From Istiophorus platypterus (Eukaryota; Chordata; Actinopteri; Istiophoriformes; Istiophoridae), in contig CM029124.1 in NCBI GenBank assembly GCA_016859345.1, positions 17,767,480 to 17,831,479 of the forward strand: 64,000 bases of DNA, given 5' to 3'. The position numbers were made by a program, and so were the translations under genes. The notes below the pieces were generated by a model. That model did no database searches, was not told the origin of the DNA, and saw nothing but the letters and a program-made list of their open reading frames with translations. This document shows positions 1 through 15,940 of the stretch, one piece after another. The first letter of the stretch is position 1. Each line of letters begins with the position of its first letter.

Positions 1-1300
1 ATGGCTGCAAACAAAAAGCATGTCTAATTAGAATGAGATGGCATCACAGATACCATTTCACATGTTCAGATTATATTTTCTTCCAACTGTCAACATGTGC
101 TTACGGCGCTATGATGGCTCTAGCAGGTCTGATTGTGGACTGTGCTTGGGACAGCCAGCCCTCTAGTTGTGCGTTCAGCTGGGATCCTGAATAGTTAGTT
201 TAAAAAAAAAAAAAAAAAATGTCTTTATATACTTTTATTTCAAATCACCGGATTATTAAATGGGGGTCACCAACTCATACTGCTCTCTCTAGGTTTCCTT
301 ACAGGACCAAGAAGGAAATAATGGGCCAGAAATAACAAATAACAGCAAAAACCGAGTTGACTGATCAACAGGAAGCAGGGTAGCCACAAGCATAGATCAC
401 TAAGACCAAGGTATTTTTTTCTTTTGTTTCAGGAAATCACTGTAATGATTCTCTTTCTGTGGTTGACTATACTGGAACATACTGCCCTGTCTCCCTGTGC
501 AAACTGCCAGCGTTATTCTTTACCAGTGTCCAGAGCTGCTAACGTTATTTCAACATTAATCAATGATGGCAAAATGATTTATAACAAAAAATCTGAAGGA
601 AAAAACAAACAACCGATATAATTAGCTTTGTAAAAATGAACGATGACATCGGGATCAGGGGAGATTAACGATAGCTCAGCCTTCAGATAAGCTCATGGAC
701 ATATTGTTTATATAAACATTTCTTTAGTGTTTAACTATTTTTTTTTTTAAATCTATCTTTATTACAGACAATGCAATAAAGCAAGCTTAAAAAGGAAAAA
801 CAGGCAGGCTTGCAGGGTTTTACAGGGAGAAACCAGCCGCTAGCTAGTGAAATGGGGGAAGGGGTGCAACATGAACCTTTCTGTTTTCTGTCCTGCCCTA
901 CCCAGTCCTTTGTTTTAATGGCAGGGAGTATTTCTTCACCTAACTTAAGCGAGTCAGTATCAGAGACCAACAAGATCACTGGCAGCTTCAGTTAAAAACA
1001 ACTGATGGCAGGCTATTTCGTAAAATTTCCAAATCTTCCCAGATAGCAGGTAGGCCAGGAAGTTCTGCAATATTAGCCAAGTTTGCTATTGTTGAGTTTA
1101 TAGATTTGATTACTTGTCAGAAAACGCTGACTAGTAGATATCCGCCTGTTTAGCAACATTTTCAATGGACCACTCGTGGAGGAAGTGCTGAACAAGCGCA
1201 AACCAAGCATACACCAAACGGGACAACGGAGATGAGGCAGTCAACGCCAGCTAAACGCTAGCTTGCCCACTTTTCATCAGATGGATTAGCGTTAGAAACA
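1..1300. other. Left edge, no recognised gene
   Basis: No gene of a known family could be read on either strand. Poly-A runs lie near 202-219, and an A/T-rich plus-strand TTTATT at 756-761 could be a minus-strand polyadenylation signal. Two weak coding-like pieces were seen: a cysteine-containing plus-strand open stretch after a TTTCAG acceptor-like site at about 431-540, and a minus-strand open stretch at about 1137-1256 ending in a stop. Neither matches a family I recognise. Confidence 0.4.
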
Positions 1301-2250
1301 TAACGTCGACCGTCCGCTGTGGCAAAACCACAAACTCGACAGTTTTTCATCTCGAGACAACGACGGTCGCACGAAATCAAAAGCCAACGAAACCAATTCA
1401 GCACACTGTCATGAAAAAAAAAACAAACAAACAAACAAACAACAAAAGCCAGCTAGCATCCAGCTTGCTAACGCGGACCGTGCTCTTGTTGACAGTTACC
1501 CGAAGCAGAGTACCAGCTCCCGGCGTGACTTGCTTCTCTGCACACCACTCGGTTCGACATCTTGGTTCCCAAGCCGCCTATCTTGGTCTGCTTAACTCTT
1601 GTCAGGCGAAAAAAAATATAAAACTGCAGAAGCCGGTGTTAGCTAAACCAGAGGGAGAAACAACGCCTTCTAGCTCAAACGCTTGTAAAGACAAAGGGCA
1701 GTCCGACGGCACAGACAGCACAGACAGCACAGACAGCTGGGCTAGCAGTCTAGCAGGCTCGCTGCTCCGTCAGCTGGCCGCCGTGTTGTTACCGGTTATT
1801 AAATCAGCCGGATAGAGCAGCAAAAAAAGTCAGCTTGTTAGCCGGTCTGGCGAAATTGTTATGCGGATTTAAGAAAAGCTCAAACTACAAAACAAACAAA
1901 TAAATCTTTGCAACGTGCCGGCGGTGGACGGCCGGAAGGAAAACACCCGAGATTAGGAGTCGTCTCGCTCGGGATGCGAGGATTACTGGCTCGTCCGTCC
2001 GGCCAGGTAAGGGGCGTGTCCGGCGAGCGGCGGCCGCGGTGACGTCGGGGCGCTCCGATTCGCTGCCGGATTACCCGACGCGGGAGGCGTGGCCACCGGC
2101 CGGAGCGACGGCTCGGTTGCGGCGTCGCTCTGCCCGTCAGGTGAGCGGGGACAGGGCGACGGCGCCGGGCGGGACCGGACGTCGGCCGCACGTCAGGTGT
2201 GCGCGCCCCTCTCACGGGGGAAAGGTGGGGTTCGCTATTACATTAAATTG
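1300..2250 (+). promoter_or_regulatory. CpG-rich promoter-like region with plus-strand donor sites
   Basis: The stretch is markedly richer in G+C and CpG than its surroundings, most of all at 1900-2220. It contains two good plus-strand splice-donor sequences, CAG/GTAAGG with the exon side ending at 2006 and CAG/GTGAGC with the exon side ending at 2140. This is what a promoter with a non-coding first exon would look like. The target gene is unknown: spast has its own GC-rich upstream region at 6240-6790, so this could be an alternative spast leader or a neighbour's promoter. Confidence 0.4.
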
Positions 2251-2595
2251 ATAGGAGGAGTCTGTCAGTAGCCTCGGTGCTTATTCTTTCTTATCATCCA
2301 CACCCGTAACAATGATCTGTTGTTAGTAAATTGATCTCTTGAAATTACTAAAATGGGGAAAGTGAGATGGGAAACTATAAAACGTCGTCAAAGGCCCAAT
2401 ACATGTGTCATTTAGTTTATATAGAGACAAATCTCTATATATACATTAAAAAAAATATATCACTATCACTGTCACTAATAAGTTTAGTAGACAGGGCTCA
2501 CTTATTAAATGCAAATCTTTTGCAGAAAATGTAAATGTTTCAGTCAACTCTACTGTGGCCATGACTCAGTCAGACAACTCCATAACCTCCAGCTC

Positions 2596-2644
<49 letters not shown>

Positions 2645-2664
2645 TATGTATATATATATATATG
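2596..2664. repeat. (TA)n microsatellite
   Basis: Nearly pure TA dinucleotide tract with a short interruption near 2641. The short tyrosine/isoleucine-rich reading frames across it are artefacts of the repeat. Confidence 0.95.
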
Positions 2665-5585
2665 TACAAGCATGGGATATACACATACAATTTATGGGAC
2701 TTTTTTTACAAACCAGACCCATAAAATAAATACCTTTTTATATCCATTAAATTACTTCTTAAAAAAGTTTTTTGGACATTGACCATGCCAGCTATGTATT
2801 CAACAATGCTGAGTGTAAAATGACATAAATATTAAGCTCTATTCTTTATCTAATTCAAAACCCCTCTGAGAGGACATTCGGGATTGACGAATGGTATGAT
2901 GATTGATGAATGCTTGATTGATGAATATGGGGGGGGGGCACCAAGGCTATACATAGCCTAACTTGCAGCCTTTTCAAGAAAATTAAAAAAAGCCATTTTC
3001 ACTCTAATAAGAAGAATAATGAGAAAATGTGTTAGGAATTAAGCCATTAAAGCCATTAGCCATCCCTTTTTTGTAATGAAATGGCATGCTAAACATGTAT
3101 GGTAGTGCTAAAAAACAAAGTGAATGTTTGTGTCACTTTGTCCAAGGCTTTTTGCTGTCTGATGCTCAGAATACCATAACTCCTGGTGTTCATTTGCACA
3201 AAATAATTTAGATTTACACTGTCGAAAAAAAGAATCCAGTTGTAGCTGCATCTCACAATATTAATAAGGATTGCTGAAGAACTGTTAATATTCATTCACT
3301 GGTAAATTATTCAGTGAGATGGGTTTTCAGAACAAATGGAAATGATAAAATTCACACACCAAGTAATGACCCCTTTAATGCCAGCAGTACATTGTCGACC
3401 ATTGAACCATTATTTAAATTTTCATCCCTTTAATAATATTAATAGTACTGTTTTAAGGCCCCTGTTGGAAAGCAAAGATGTACCCTCAATTTTTAAATTG
3501 AATTTAAAATTGGTAAATTTTATTCACTGGCAAATGATAATACAGTGTGTATTTACTTATTTACTTGTGCATATATCTGTTGATAGTCTTGCCACAGTGA
3601 CCTTGATTGAATCACAGCCTTTACTTCTTACAAGGCTAAGGCAGTCGCAGCTGAATCAAATGCCACATTCTTCACACAACATAATATATTTTACACAGAT
3701 GAACTGTTGGTTGTAGTATTTGTTTTAATTTTGTTGGTGACTTCTGTTGAATTTCTAAGAGTAGAAGAAAACAATTCTGGGGTAATGGCCACTTTATATT
3801 CATGGCAAAAAGTACAATCTGAGACTGTTGATGATCGAGGGTGATTAAATATTTTGTTGCATTTTCTTCATTGATGTTGGTCTGTTGCTCTCCAGCATTA
3901 CAGATTTTGTAATTACCTGTTTCTGAAGTAACCTTGAGAAAGTAAATTAATGCTCTTAAACAAGGATTTTTTTTACTCTATTTCATCCTCTGGGTTCAGC
4001 TCGAAGGATGATAACTAAACAGGAATAACTCTTTTTAGCCAGTGCAGTAAATGAATATCATGGTACATACAACATGAACAGCTGGGCAAAGGTCTTGTAC
4101 AGCTGTGTGTGTATTCAGACTGCATTGATTAAATAGTTACTACATTAAGAGCACAGCACCAATACTTCCACAATTACAAGTTTATTTCCTATTACCTGGT
4201 AAATTATGATTTGGTATAGAACAATATAAAACAAACGTGTTTATCACGGTGTGCAAACTTGCATGGAGTGTGCAGTATGTAAAGTATAAATGATGCCTTT
4301 ATTTTTGAAATGCACTAAAAGTTGATTATTTTAATGATCTAGTTTTTGTTTACTGGTTTGGATGACTTCTTCATCAAGCATTGAGCCTTCTGTTTAACTC
4401 TGAAATATCCTGATTTTCCCCCATAAGTGTTGGAACTGTTAAAAATTCTGCATTAAATGTCTGTACCTCTGGAACCACCCTCAGGATAGTTATTTGTTTT
4501 TTTTGTTTTTTGGGTTTTTTTTTTTGCAGTGGTATTGAAGAATAGTAATATTTTCTCCACTTTTTAATCCTACCAACATTTTTCTTCTGGTGTGTACTGA
4601 TAATTATTTAATATTCCAAGGGCAGTGAAAAGTAATTATTTAATATTCACAAGGCAATGAAAGACAAATTAGAGTTAAAACTTAAAGTCTTAGTTAGTTG
4701 ACAAAACAACATACATTACTTTCTGTCTTTAGATTGTCATAGCGTATTCTGGGTCACTCTCTCTTTAGGTCTTCAGGTCATGTTTTTTGGTTAATATTAT
4801 GTGAATGGCAGCAGCTCAGGTGGTAGTGTGAGATAAAAGAAATAGAAATACAAAATAATATACACTAATTTACATTTGCTGTCTCATTGTTACCCTTTAG
4901 TCCACATTATGTGACCAGCAGGTCAGGTGGTGGAGTACAATAACAGGAGAGAATAAAGATGTTATTTGAGGTTTTGTTTTGTTTTTTTAATTTTCGGGTC
5001 AGAAGCTTGTACGCATCTTCTTGGCCAAATTAGGTCACTAGCAGGAGCTCAAGTACCTGGAATTAAATCAGGTTTTCATTTCTCCTGGCTCCATGAACTC
5101 TACTAAACTCTAAACTGCTCTTGTAGAGGAAGTCAATATGGCGTATGTATTCTAAGCCCATCCACTGTAGAGTCAATCTGAGTTGCTCTCCTCCCTCTGC
5201 CTCTGTGTGCTAAGGCCAGGAGTAGAAGGAGATACAGGGGCTTCTGCCAAACAGCTATCACAGTTACCAGAACTGAACTCTTAAAAGGAATAGCCTGGGA
5301 AGAGTGGCCCAATGTTCCCAATATCTATAACACCACAACAGACTCCCCATACTCCTCGTCCTCTTCAGGTAGACATTCCCAGTCCTGTCAATCAGCTCCA
5401 CAGGAGCATTGTGAGGGTCAGTGTGAGAAACAGGAGCAGTATGAGGAGCTTCATGAAGGAAAAGCATCAGCAAAAGGAAATACAGGAGCAATACAAGGAG
5501 CAGTGTGGCCAGATGTATGATAATTATCTTAATTGTACAATAATTTTGCCCTCTGCACGATAAGTATCACCCAAGGCCGAATAAC
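2665..5585. other. AT-rich intergenic DNA upstream of spast
   Basis: AT-rich sequence with no supported gene. It contains a G run near 2930-2938, a small tandem duplication of about 30 bp at 4601-4661, and the displaced spast fragment listed separately at 3568-3674. Open frames here are short and have no domain signature. Confidence 0.6.
3568..3674 (+). pseudogene. Partial duplicate of spast intron 7 / exon 8
   Basis: About 107 bp here is nearly identical to 8219-8324 inside spast: the end of intron 7, the splice acceptor and about the first 40 bp of exon 8. Differences are a few substitutions and a small gap just before the acceptor. The exon part still reads as the start of spastin exon 8 ([13 protein letters not shown]) in the matching frame, with one synonymous change. 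Similarity stops abruptly on both sides. No other spastin exon was found nearby, so this is a fragment rather than a second gene. Same orientation as spast, about 4.65 kb upstream. Confidence 0.85.
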
Positions 5586-6066
<481 letters not shown>

Positions 6067-6239
6067 ATTGTATTTTATGTCGAACGTAGCAGAGAGCGGT
6101 GGAGTTATGGACACACACTGCAGCTTACGTTAAAACGGTGACATGTGTAGACCTTGAGCCTATAAAGTTAGCGTGTTATTTGTTATTTATTTAATTTACG
6201 TAGAGATGCAGGCTGCAGCCCGTGATGTTATATTTTACC

Positions 6240-6790
6240 ATCGCAGTCTTTAGTTAATCGAACAGTTTTCGCTCTCGACGTGTGTTTGAGCGACTCTCGG
6301 AACGACCAACTACTTCCGCATCTCCTACGTCAGGCTTTTTCATCCTCGAGCGGGGGCATTGGTTTCGGAGGCGGTGGCTAAAAGTCGGTCTTCTCAATGA
6401 GCACACGTATTCCAACACCACACCTTTACGCCTCGCTGTCCACCTGGTTACGTCCTCCGTCAGGTGCCTTTCCTCACCACACGATCATTTCAGGCCTCCG
6501 GTACGACGCTTTCCACATTAGCCGTCTGGCACCGCCGCTGCCGGCGGAGGGAGAGACGCCGGCGGCTGTTATCGAGCGCAACCACACGCGAAAGCGGAAG
6601 CTAGCGGTGGAAATGTTTTGGACAGCGACGAGGAGCCATTATGACTGATGCATGTGTGACTACGGCAATTGTACCATAAACAACAAACCGCGGACTGAGG
6701 CGTCTATGAATGCGCTTTAAATGGTAACTTTGATCGCACCCTCTTTCGAAAGCGGCTTCCAGAGAGCGAGGAGACAGTAACGCGAGAGTC
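6240..6790 (+). promoter_or_regulatory. spast: spast promoter / 5' UTR region
   Basis: GC- and CpG-enriched sequence directly upstream of the spast start codon, contrasting with the AT-rich repeats before it. No TATA box was evident near a plausible start site. The frame of the start codon is open back to a TGA near 6731, with no ATG between, which supports the start at 6791. The transcription start site cannot be fixed from sequence. Confidence 0.6.
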
Positions 6791-9818
<3,028 letters not shown>

Positions 9819-10860
9819 ACTTAAAAGTTCATTTTCAACCTCTTTTAATTAAATGCAACTGAAAATAAGATAACAGTTGATTCCACTGTTTCTTTTGCAG
9901 CTACAAAACGTTAATTTTAATGAACCTAAAAACCTGGAACACACCCTTTATAGGTTGGTATAACCTTACAAGTGAAATGGATACGTATTATGACATTTGG
10001 AAGCATTAAGGGTCAATTTCCTGTTTTATGGAAAGGCTTTGCGGGTAATATTATTATGGGTTTCTTTACTGTATTAATACACTCCTAAAAAAATGGTTTT
10101 GCTACTGTTACAAAGTAATTAGTAATTGCAAAATTACAAAGGAGCTTCTCTTGCCTCAAGAGGGCAGCAAGTTTCTGTGAATCCTGACGTAACCTCACCA
10201 ATTTAGATTATTTTACACATCCATTAGCTATCTGATGTAGTGACATGTTGATGGTATTTATCACCAAGTGCTCTCTGTACTTGTACACATTTAAGAGTGA
10301 TAATAATTGGGAGAAGAATTACCGTATGGTGCTTTTGTATTATAAGAAAGTTTCTCCATTTGCACTTTTTGTTTGTAGATACAAATTTACTTGTATTTGA
10401 AGTTAGGAATTAATTAGTGTTGCTCAACATTTTTTTTTTTCTTCAGAGTTAGGACTTTTAGTTGAAAAGTATTTAATTGAGCAGAAGTGTAATGACCTCT
10501 CACCTTCCTCATGCATCAATAAATACCTTCATTAAAGTGTCTCCAGCTTCATTTATTTCTCTGAGAGATTAATTTTAAAACATATACTAACTGCAGAATC
10601 ATTTCGCTGCAAACATGTCATATTACTTCCTCTTTGGTAAATTATATAATAAAAGAACAGAAGTCAAAATTTGTGTTTGCAGTGTAATCTAATTGTCGTA
10701 AACCTCAAACTAGTTTTTCATGTGGAACTCAGAAAACCAACTCATCAAACTACACTGATGTAGTGTTTTCATCACCTTTACATCTAAAGGCTTCTTTTAT
10801 CTCTCTAATAATATTGATATGGGTTATGTGAATCCTGTACAAGATTAAAAGATAGAGGAA
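9819..10860 (+). other. spast: spast 3' UTR and downstream spacer
   Basis: AT-rich sequence after the spast stop codon. A canonical AATAAA occurs at 10518-10523, a plausible polyadenylation signal giving a 3' UTR of roughly 0.7 kb. Other AATAAA-like sites nearby (about 10647) mean the true end is uncertain. No other gene is visible. Confidence 0.5.
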
Positions 10861-10863
10861 AGG

Positions 10864-10864
10864 C

Positions 10865-10901
<37 letters not shown>

Positions 10902-10989
10902 ATTTGTGTGTGTATATATGTATATGTGCATATATATATATACACATATATATTTATATATACATATATACATATATATGTACATATAT
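10864..10989. repeat. Compound (TA)n/(TG)n microsatellite
   Basis: Alternating TA, TG and TACA runs, including a clean (TG)n block around 10886-10900. The isoleucine/tyrosine-rich minus-strand frame across it is a repeat artefact. Confidence 0.9.
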
Positions 10990-13260
10990 AAAAAAAAAAT
11001 TGTGCTTGGTGCACATAAGTTCATGAAGCTTCTCTATATGCTTTACTCTTGTAGGTAGAGGGTGCTACTGTTCACCCTTTGCATTCTATGAGTGCTCTCT
11101 GTGGCTTCAAGTTAAACATATTTTGCCTGAAACCATGATTGTTTGGTATGTGTTAAATTGCTGTTAATGAAAATAAAGGCAATGTTCTGCTGTGTTGACT
11201 GTCAGGTTCCATGATAGATTGGATTGGGTCTGCAGTTGTGGGTATGTAATAATAGTTAGCATTAGGTTTAGTTACAGCCTTGGTGTGTACGTGTGCATAC
11301 ATGTAGGTGCTGCCGAGGAAAGGTCACAAGTGAAGTTACATTATGCGGCACTGTGGTCAAGGCCCATATAACAAGACTGGAGACTCAGAGAATGTCAGTA
11401 ACTGTGGAGGCATGCCTCAGTAAATGCTAGTGGTCAGTCCTATAGCAGTCCTATATTTAAATCCCTCCTCACTCCCAAAGGTCCTTCCTATGGTCAGCTG
11501 GTGGTGTTGCCTGTGGTTTGTGTCGCCCAGCAGCTGCATCATCTCTTCCTGCAGATGTTTACAGACGCTGCAGCAGCAAACATTTTCTGTAATTCAAGTT
11601 TTTTCAATCTTTCCTCTGCTTGAGGTTATCATTTTAAGTCATCAACATACAAAACAGCCTCTCCCAGAGCTGCAACCACGCCTCGGACTACTCTCTTTCC
11701 CCCAGGGGAGAGATTTTGACTGTAGTGTGTTTATTAACTTGTCATGACTGAAGAGCTTCTTTCATGATGCCAGACAGGAATGGAGAGTTTCAGGGGTTAG
11801 GGTGTAGTCATCACCTTTTTTTTTTTTTTAATTACGCTTCATTGAGAGCATCCTGCACAGTAAACAAATAGTCTTTATGACAGAATAGCTAGTCTAGTTA
11901 TTTTCCCACCTTTCAATGTACATGTCTGAGTATAAATGTGTGCCTACAGGTTGTAAAATACCTCACATTAGCATTCTTACAGGTAAGTTATTAAATACAA
12001 CCTGTAGTTACATTTGGAATAAATTATCATATGTACATGATGTGCTATGAATTTGGTAACTGACAGAAGACAGAGTATTATTGAGCTGGTTTAAACCTTG
12101 TAGATGATTGACAGCTTTCCTTTTGGTTGCGTGTAAGAGTCCTACACCTCCACAGTGGCTCATTGATGCATTGACCACTACATCCACTCAAGGGAAAACA
12201 GAATAGGTGATCATTTGATACCTCCAGTGAAATAGCCCACCCTGTAGACAGTAGAATAATAGTCAACACAGTGAGGACCTCTCACCGACTGAGCAAACAG
12301 TCTTTGAGTGTTTCTTCAAGTGGCCCATTATGAAAGCAGTATGTGGATGAGAGGGTTTTGTTATTCTGTGTGCATGTGTCTCACTTCAAGGCTCTTAGAG
12401 CTGCAGTGATTATTCTTTGTGTTTGCGGAGGTATTAATTAGAAACTAGACATAATTTGTCAGCTTTTCTGTCCTACAGTAGAACATTAGGTGCCAAAAGA
12501 CAAAAAGACAGTGTACTGACTGTATGCTGCACCATGTTGGAGACTGGCTCCGAGCTAAAGTGTTTTCAAGAAAAGCCTGATTGTAAATTGTTAAGTTGGT
12601 GGAAAGAGATTTCCTTCAAAATGTGGGATTTAGTCCTTTTATCACCCTTGGTTTAAAGATTTGATTCAGGGCTTAAACAGTGGTAAGCCTTCAGCATTGA
12701 AATTTGTCCAATTTCCAGCACCAGCTGCTACTGTTCCACTAGTCTGCAGACCCAGTACATAAGTTCATTTACATGGGAGTGTTATCTTTCTCTCTCAAGG
12801 GTGGAAAGAAGCCAAGTCCAATCTTGTATCCAGTGGCAACATCAGTCTTTTATGAGCAAATTTATTTTTCTTGCTCACTGTTTATTTATAGTGTTTGGTA
12901 GGTGGTTGGGAGTGGGAAAAATTGGGTGTTTGTATTTAGATATTACATATCTACATATCTGGCATGTATGTGAACATAGGTTTACAGTTTGGGTTGAATT
13001 TCAAGTATGTAATTCAGAATATCTTCAGAAATAAATGCACATTAAACAATTTTTTATTTATGGAATATTTTAATAAAATATCCAAGGAAAAAAACTAATA
13101 GTGAAATTTCATTAGTTCCTCATACAAATAAAAAACAAATAAGATTCATCTGTGCTTAATTTTCAGTGGTCACATGACCTGTATTAACCAATGAAAGCTT
13201 GTTTTACCGAATAAAACCAGGCTGATTTTTAGGATTTCTTTTTCATAATAGCAAAGAGAA
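10990..13260. other. Intergenic, no gene seen
   Basis: No splice-consistent coding sequence was found on either strand. The sequence is moderately AT-rich with a poly-T run at about 11818-11830. Open frames are short and lack domain motifs. Confidence 0.5.
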
Positions 13261-13263
13261 GAG

Positions 13264-14060
13264 AGCTGCCAGGACATGGTGCTAAAAAAAACTCAATGAG
13301 ATGTGAGATGTTAATGCAGATTATGGTAAAAACACCTCATGGGACATGTAAAGACCTCTGGACTGACTTGGAGCAGTCTGGAGTGGAGTTTTCAGCCTGG
13401 ACCATGCACCACACACTAGACCAAGTAGGGCTCCATGGGTGAAGGCCAAGGAGGAAACCACTATTGAAAGAAAGGCAAAAAAAAGGCCAGACTGATGTTT
13501 GCAAAACTTGTCATAGCTGAGCCACATTCTTCCTGGGATAATGTTCTATAGACAGATGAAACCAAACTAGAGCTCTTTGGGGATGTGGTGCATCAGTTTG
13601 TTTATAGGTGATGAAATGAAGCCCATAAGGAAGAGACCCTACCTTCAGTAAAACACGGTGGAGGTTCTTTCATGCTGTGGGGCTGCTTTGCTGCCCCGCT
13701 ACTAGAGGCATTGCAATTTATCAAAGGAATGATGAAATCAGAATATTATCAAGGCATTTTAGAGCAAATGTGATACTCAGTGTAAGAAAACTAGTTTCTG
13801 AGGCAGGACAATGACACAAGGCAAACATCCAACATAAATTAGACATCCAACAGCACAAATGAACTGTTGATAAGATACCTGACCTAAATTCAATCAATAA
13901 CCTTTGGAGAGAACTGAAGTCTGCCACTGCAGAACAGACACCTGCAAACTTAAAAGAGCTTAAACACATTTCAATAGAAGAGTGTCAGAAACTACAAGCA
14001 GGCAGGTGCAAGAAATTTCTAGATGGCTACTAGAAAGGTCAGCCTTAGCCTCGAGCAATA
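13264..14060 (+). mobile_element. Degraded Tc1-like DNA transposon
   Basis: Conceptual translation across shifting frames gives Tc1/mariner transposase landmarks in the right order. They are an SDETKLELFG-like segment at about 13550-13580, KHGGGSFMLWGCFAA at 13650-13694, a QDND-like segment near 13800-13815, and WREL near 13909-13920. The first and third lie around expected catalytic aspartates. Stops and frameshifts break the frame throughout, so no active transposase is encoded. Terminal inverted repeats and target duplications could not be fixed, and the limits are approximate. It lies in the spacer between spast and the opsin. Confidence 0.85.
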
Positions 14061-14124
14061 AGGAAAGCTACACTAGTCAGATCATGTGAGGTTTACAATT
14101 TTAAAAGGTTTAAAGGAATATTTC

Positions 14125-14235
14125 AATGTTTTTGAAAATGCACTCATCACTGTTTTGCCAAGAGTTTGACAAGAAGATCAATACCACTCACATATCTATG
14201 CAGGAAGTATGATGCTGCTACCAGCAGTTGGGTAT
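14125..14235 (+). repeat. Interspersed fish repeat, copy 1 (degenerate)
   Basis: Matches the 5' part of a repeat family present several times in this window: a TTTTG-AAATGCACTCAT start, a GAGTTTGACAAGAAGATCAATACCACTC segment, then a segment corresponding to AGCTACAGCCAGCAG in other copies. Strongly diverged. Other copies are at about 19355-19575 (reverse), 23783-24075, 34905-35240 and 45510-45720. Confidence 0.6.
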
Positions 14236-15940
14236 GTGAGGTAAACTAATGGCTTGACTGTACAGACATGAGAGGGCTATCATGTTCTCATTTAACTCTC
14301 TCTCCCAAAATACCAAACCATTCCTTTAAATGTTGTACGTACTAATCTAAAACCAAAGATAATCATATGTCTGAGGGAGTCCGCTAATTTTCATTATTTT
14401 ATAACACTAGCTCTTCAAATACAATTTTACAATTAAGCAATAGTTTTATACCTAGCGCTTTTAGTTAAGGCTACACAATTTGAAATCTAATTGATGGTCA
14501 GAAATAGAACATGTATAAGCAATGGGAATTGTTTACAACAATGTAAGGATCATTTGAGCCCATGAGGGATTTTTGGATAAATGTTTTTTTTTTTGTTTTG
14601 TTTTTTTCAAATACTCTCAGAGCCGATTTATCTTATGTCTGCATGCCTTGAAATGAACCAAGTTAAGCTCACGTATTTCCTCTCCCACTGCAGCCTGCGG
14701 CCACAAAGCTGTTAAGACAAAGGTGGACAGAGGGGAGTGAACTCTCTGTCATGCCCGCACATGACCTGTAAAGCCATTAATCTCGGTAGCCTTGGTGAAG
14801 AGATCAGGAGCCAAACCCTTGCCTTTGACTTCATGCAGATGTATTAGACTTGACATCATACAATGCAGCTTGTCAGCACATCTCTAAAAAGGTCTGTTTT
14901 CAGTCTTCCATCTGGATAGCCCTCTAGACAAAACATCAGATAGAGTTTGTGTAAAAGCTTAATAAGGCAACATGCATGTTTTTATTGGAGAGGAACAGTG
15001 ATGTCCTTCCTTTGAGTGGGAAAATATCCTCCCCAGACAATGCTTAGGACACATATTGATTTTGGACAGAGGTGGACATGTCAGGACGTGGGGTTGACTC
15101 AGGGAGGGATACGGTGCACTGTCAGGGTGAGCTGCAGGCTGCCCCGCGGTGCATTCCTTCAACTCGTGTGCAGCCAAAACACTTGATGAAAAGTGAAAGT
15201 GCAGTCAGGACTGAGCATTTTCACAAGAATAATGCTCTGTCTGTCTGTCACCCTGCTTTCCCACTCCCCTCCTGCACCCCTTTTTATCCCTTTGTTGCCC
15301 TTCCCTCTGGTCATTCATGTGAGGACAGGAGAGGTGGCTCAGCTCCACCTCTGACCCCGGTCAGGTTCACTGTGCAGGCAGCAAGCCCACTACCATCTTA
15401 TGCTATTTGATAAGTGTAACCCTTCTCTTAGAGTGCAGGATTAAATCCAATAATTAATTTAAGGTGATCAGATGGTGATCATATTATGAATAACATTATA
15501 AGTGATGGTAATCATGTGTTATAGTCACTTGGCTATATGTGTCTTCAGCTGACTGTGATGATGACCATGAGCAGCTGCACTTTTGGTGAACTCACACAGG
15601 ACAGGGCAGTAAGTCCTAAATTATCACCTCTTCAATCTACGTCAACTTAAAGCTCTAAAAGGTCAGATCAGGTGACTTAAGGTATCTGAGTTGATATTGT
15701 GTCTTTAGTCTGTCATAAACTACATTTAACCAGACTAGGAATCTACTGCTGTGCTAGCAGCCCTGTTTTGCTATACTTTGACAAAGTGGTTCTTTAAGCT
15801 TAGTGATGTCATTATTGCAGGTATTTGTCCATAAATCAAAATATTGGTAGAATTCAAAGTTTGACCTGATGATGGTTTTAAGTAAAAGTCAGAAGATCAC
15901 CAAAGTTATAAGAATTTACTCTTTAGGAACCTTTAACACC
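14236..15940. other. Intergenic, no gene seen
   Basis: No exon chain could be built. Open frames around 14959-15410 have no recognised domain and no supporting splice pattern. Some of this stretch is less AT-rich than its surroundings and could be regulatory, but nothing specific can be named. Confidence 0.4.

Noticed and set aside
1411..1815. 134-codon plus-strand frame from an ATG in the CpG-rich region
   Set aside because: No domain, Lys/Asn/Thr-rich start from a low-complexity run, a DST-type short tandem repeat inside, and no match to a known family; best read as leader or intergenic DNA.
1880..2215. Arg/Pro-rich minus-strand frame in the CpG-rich region
   Set aside because: Composition is what GC-rich DNA gives in any frame, and there is no recognisable protein feature.
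3336..3716. 126-codon plus-strand frame as a gene
   Set aside because: Its end overlaps the displaced spast segment but in a different frame from spastin; the rest has no family signature.
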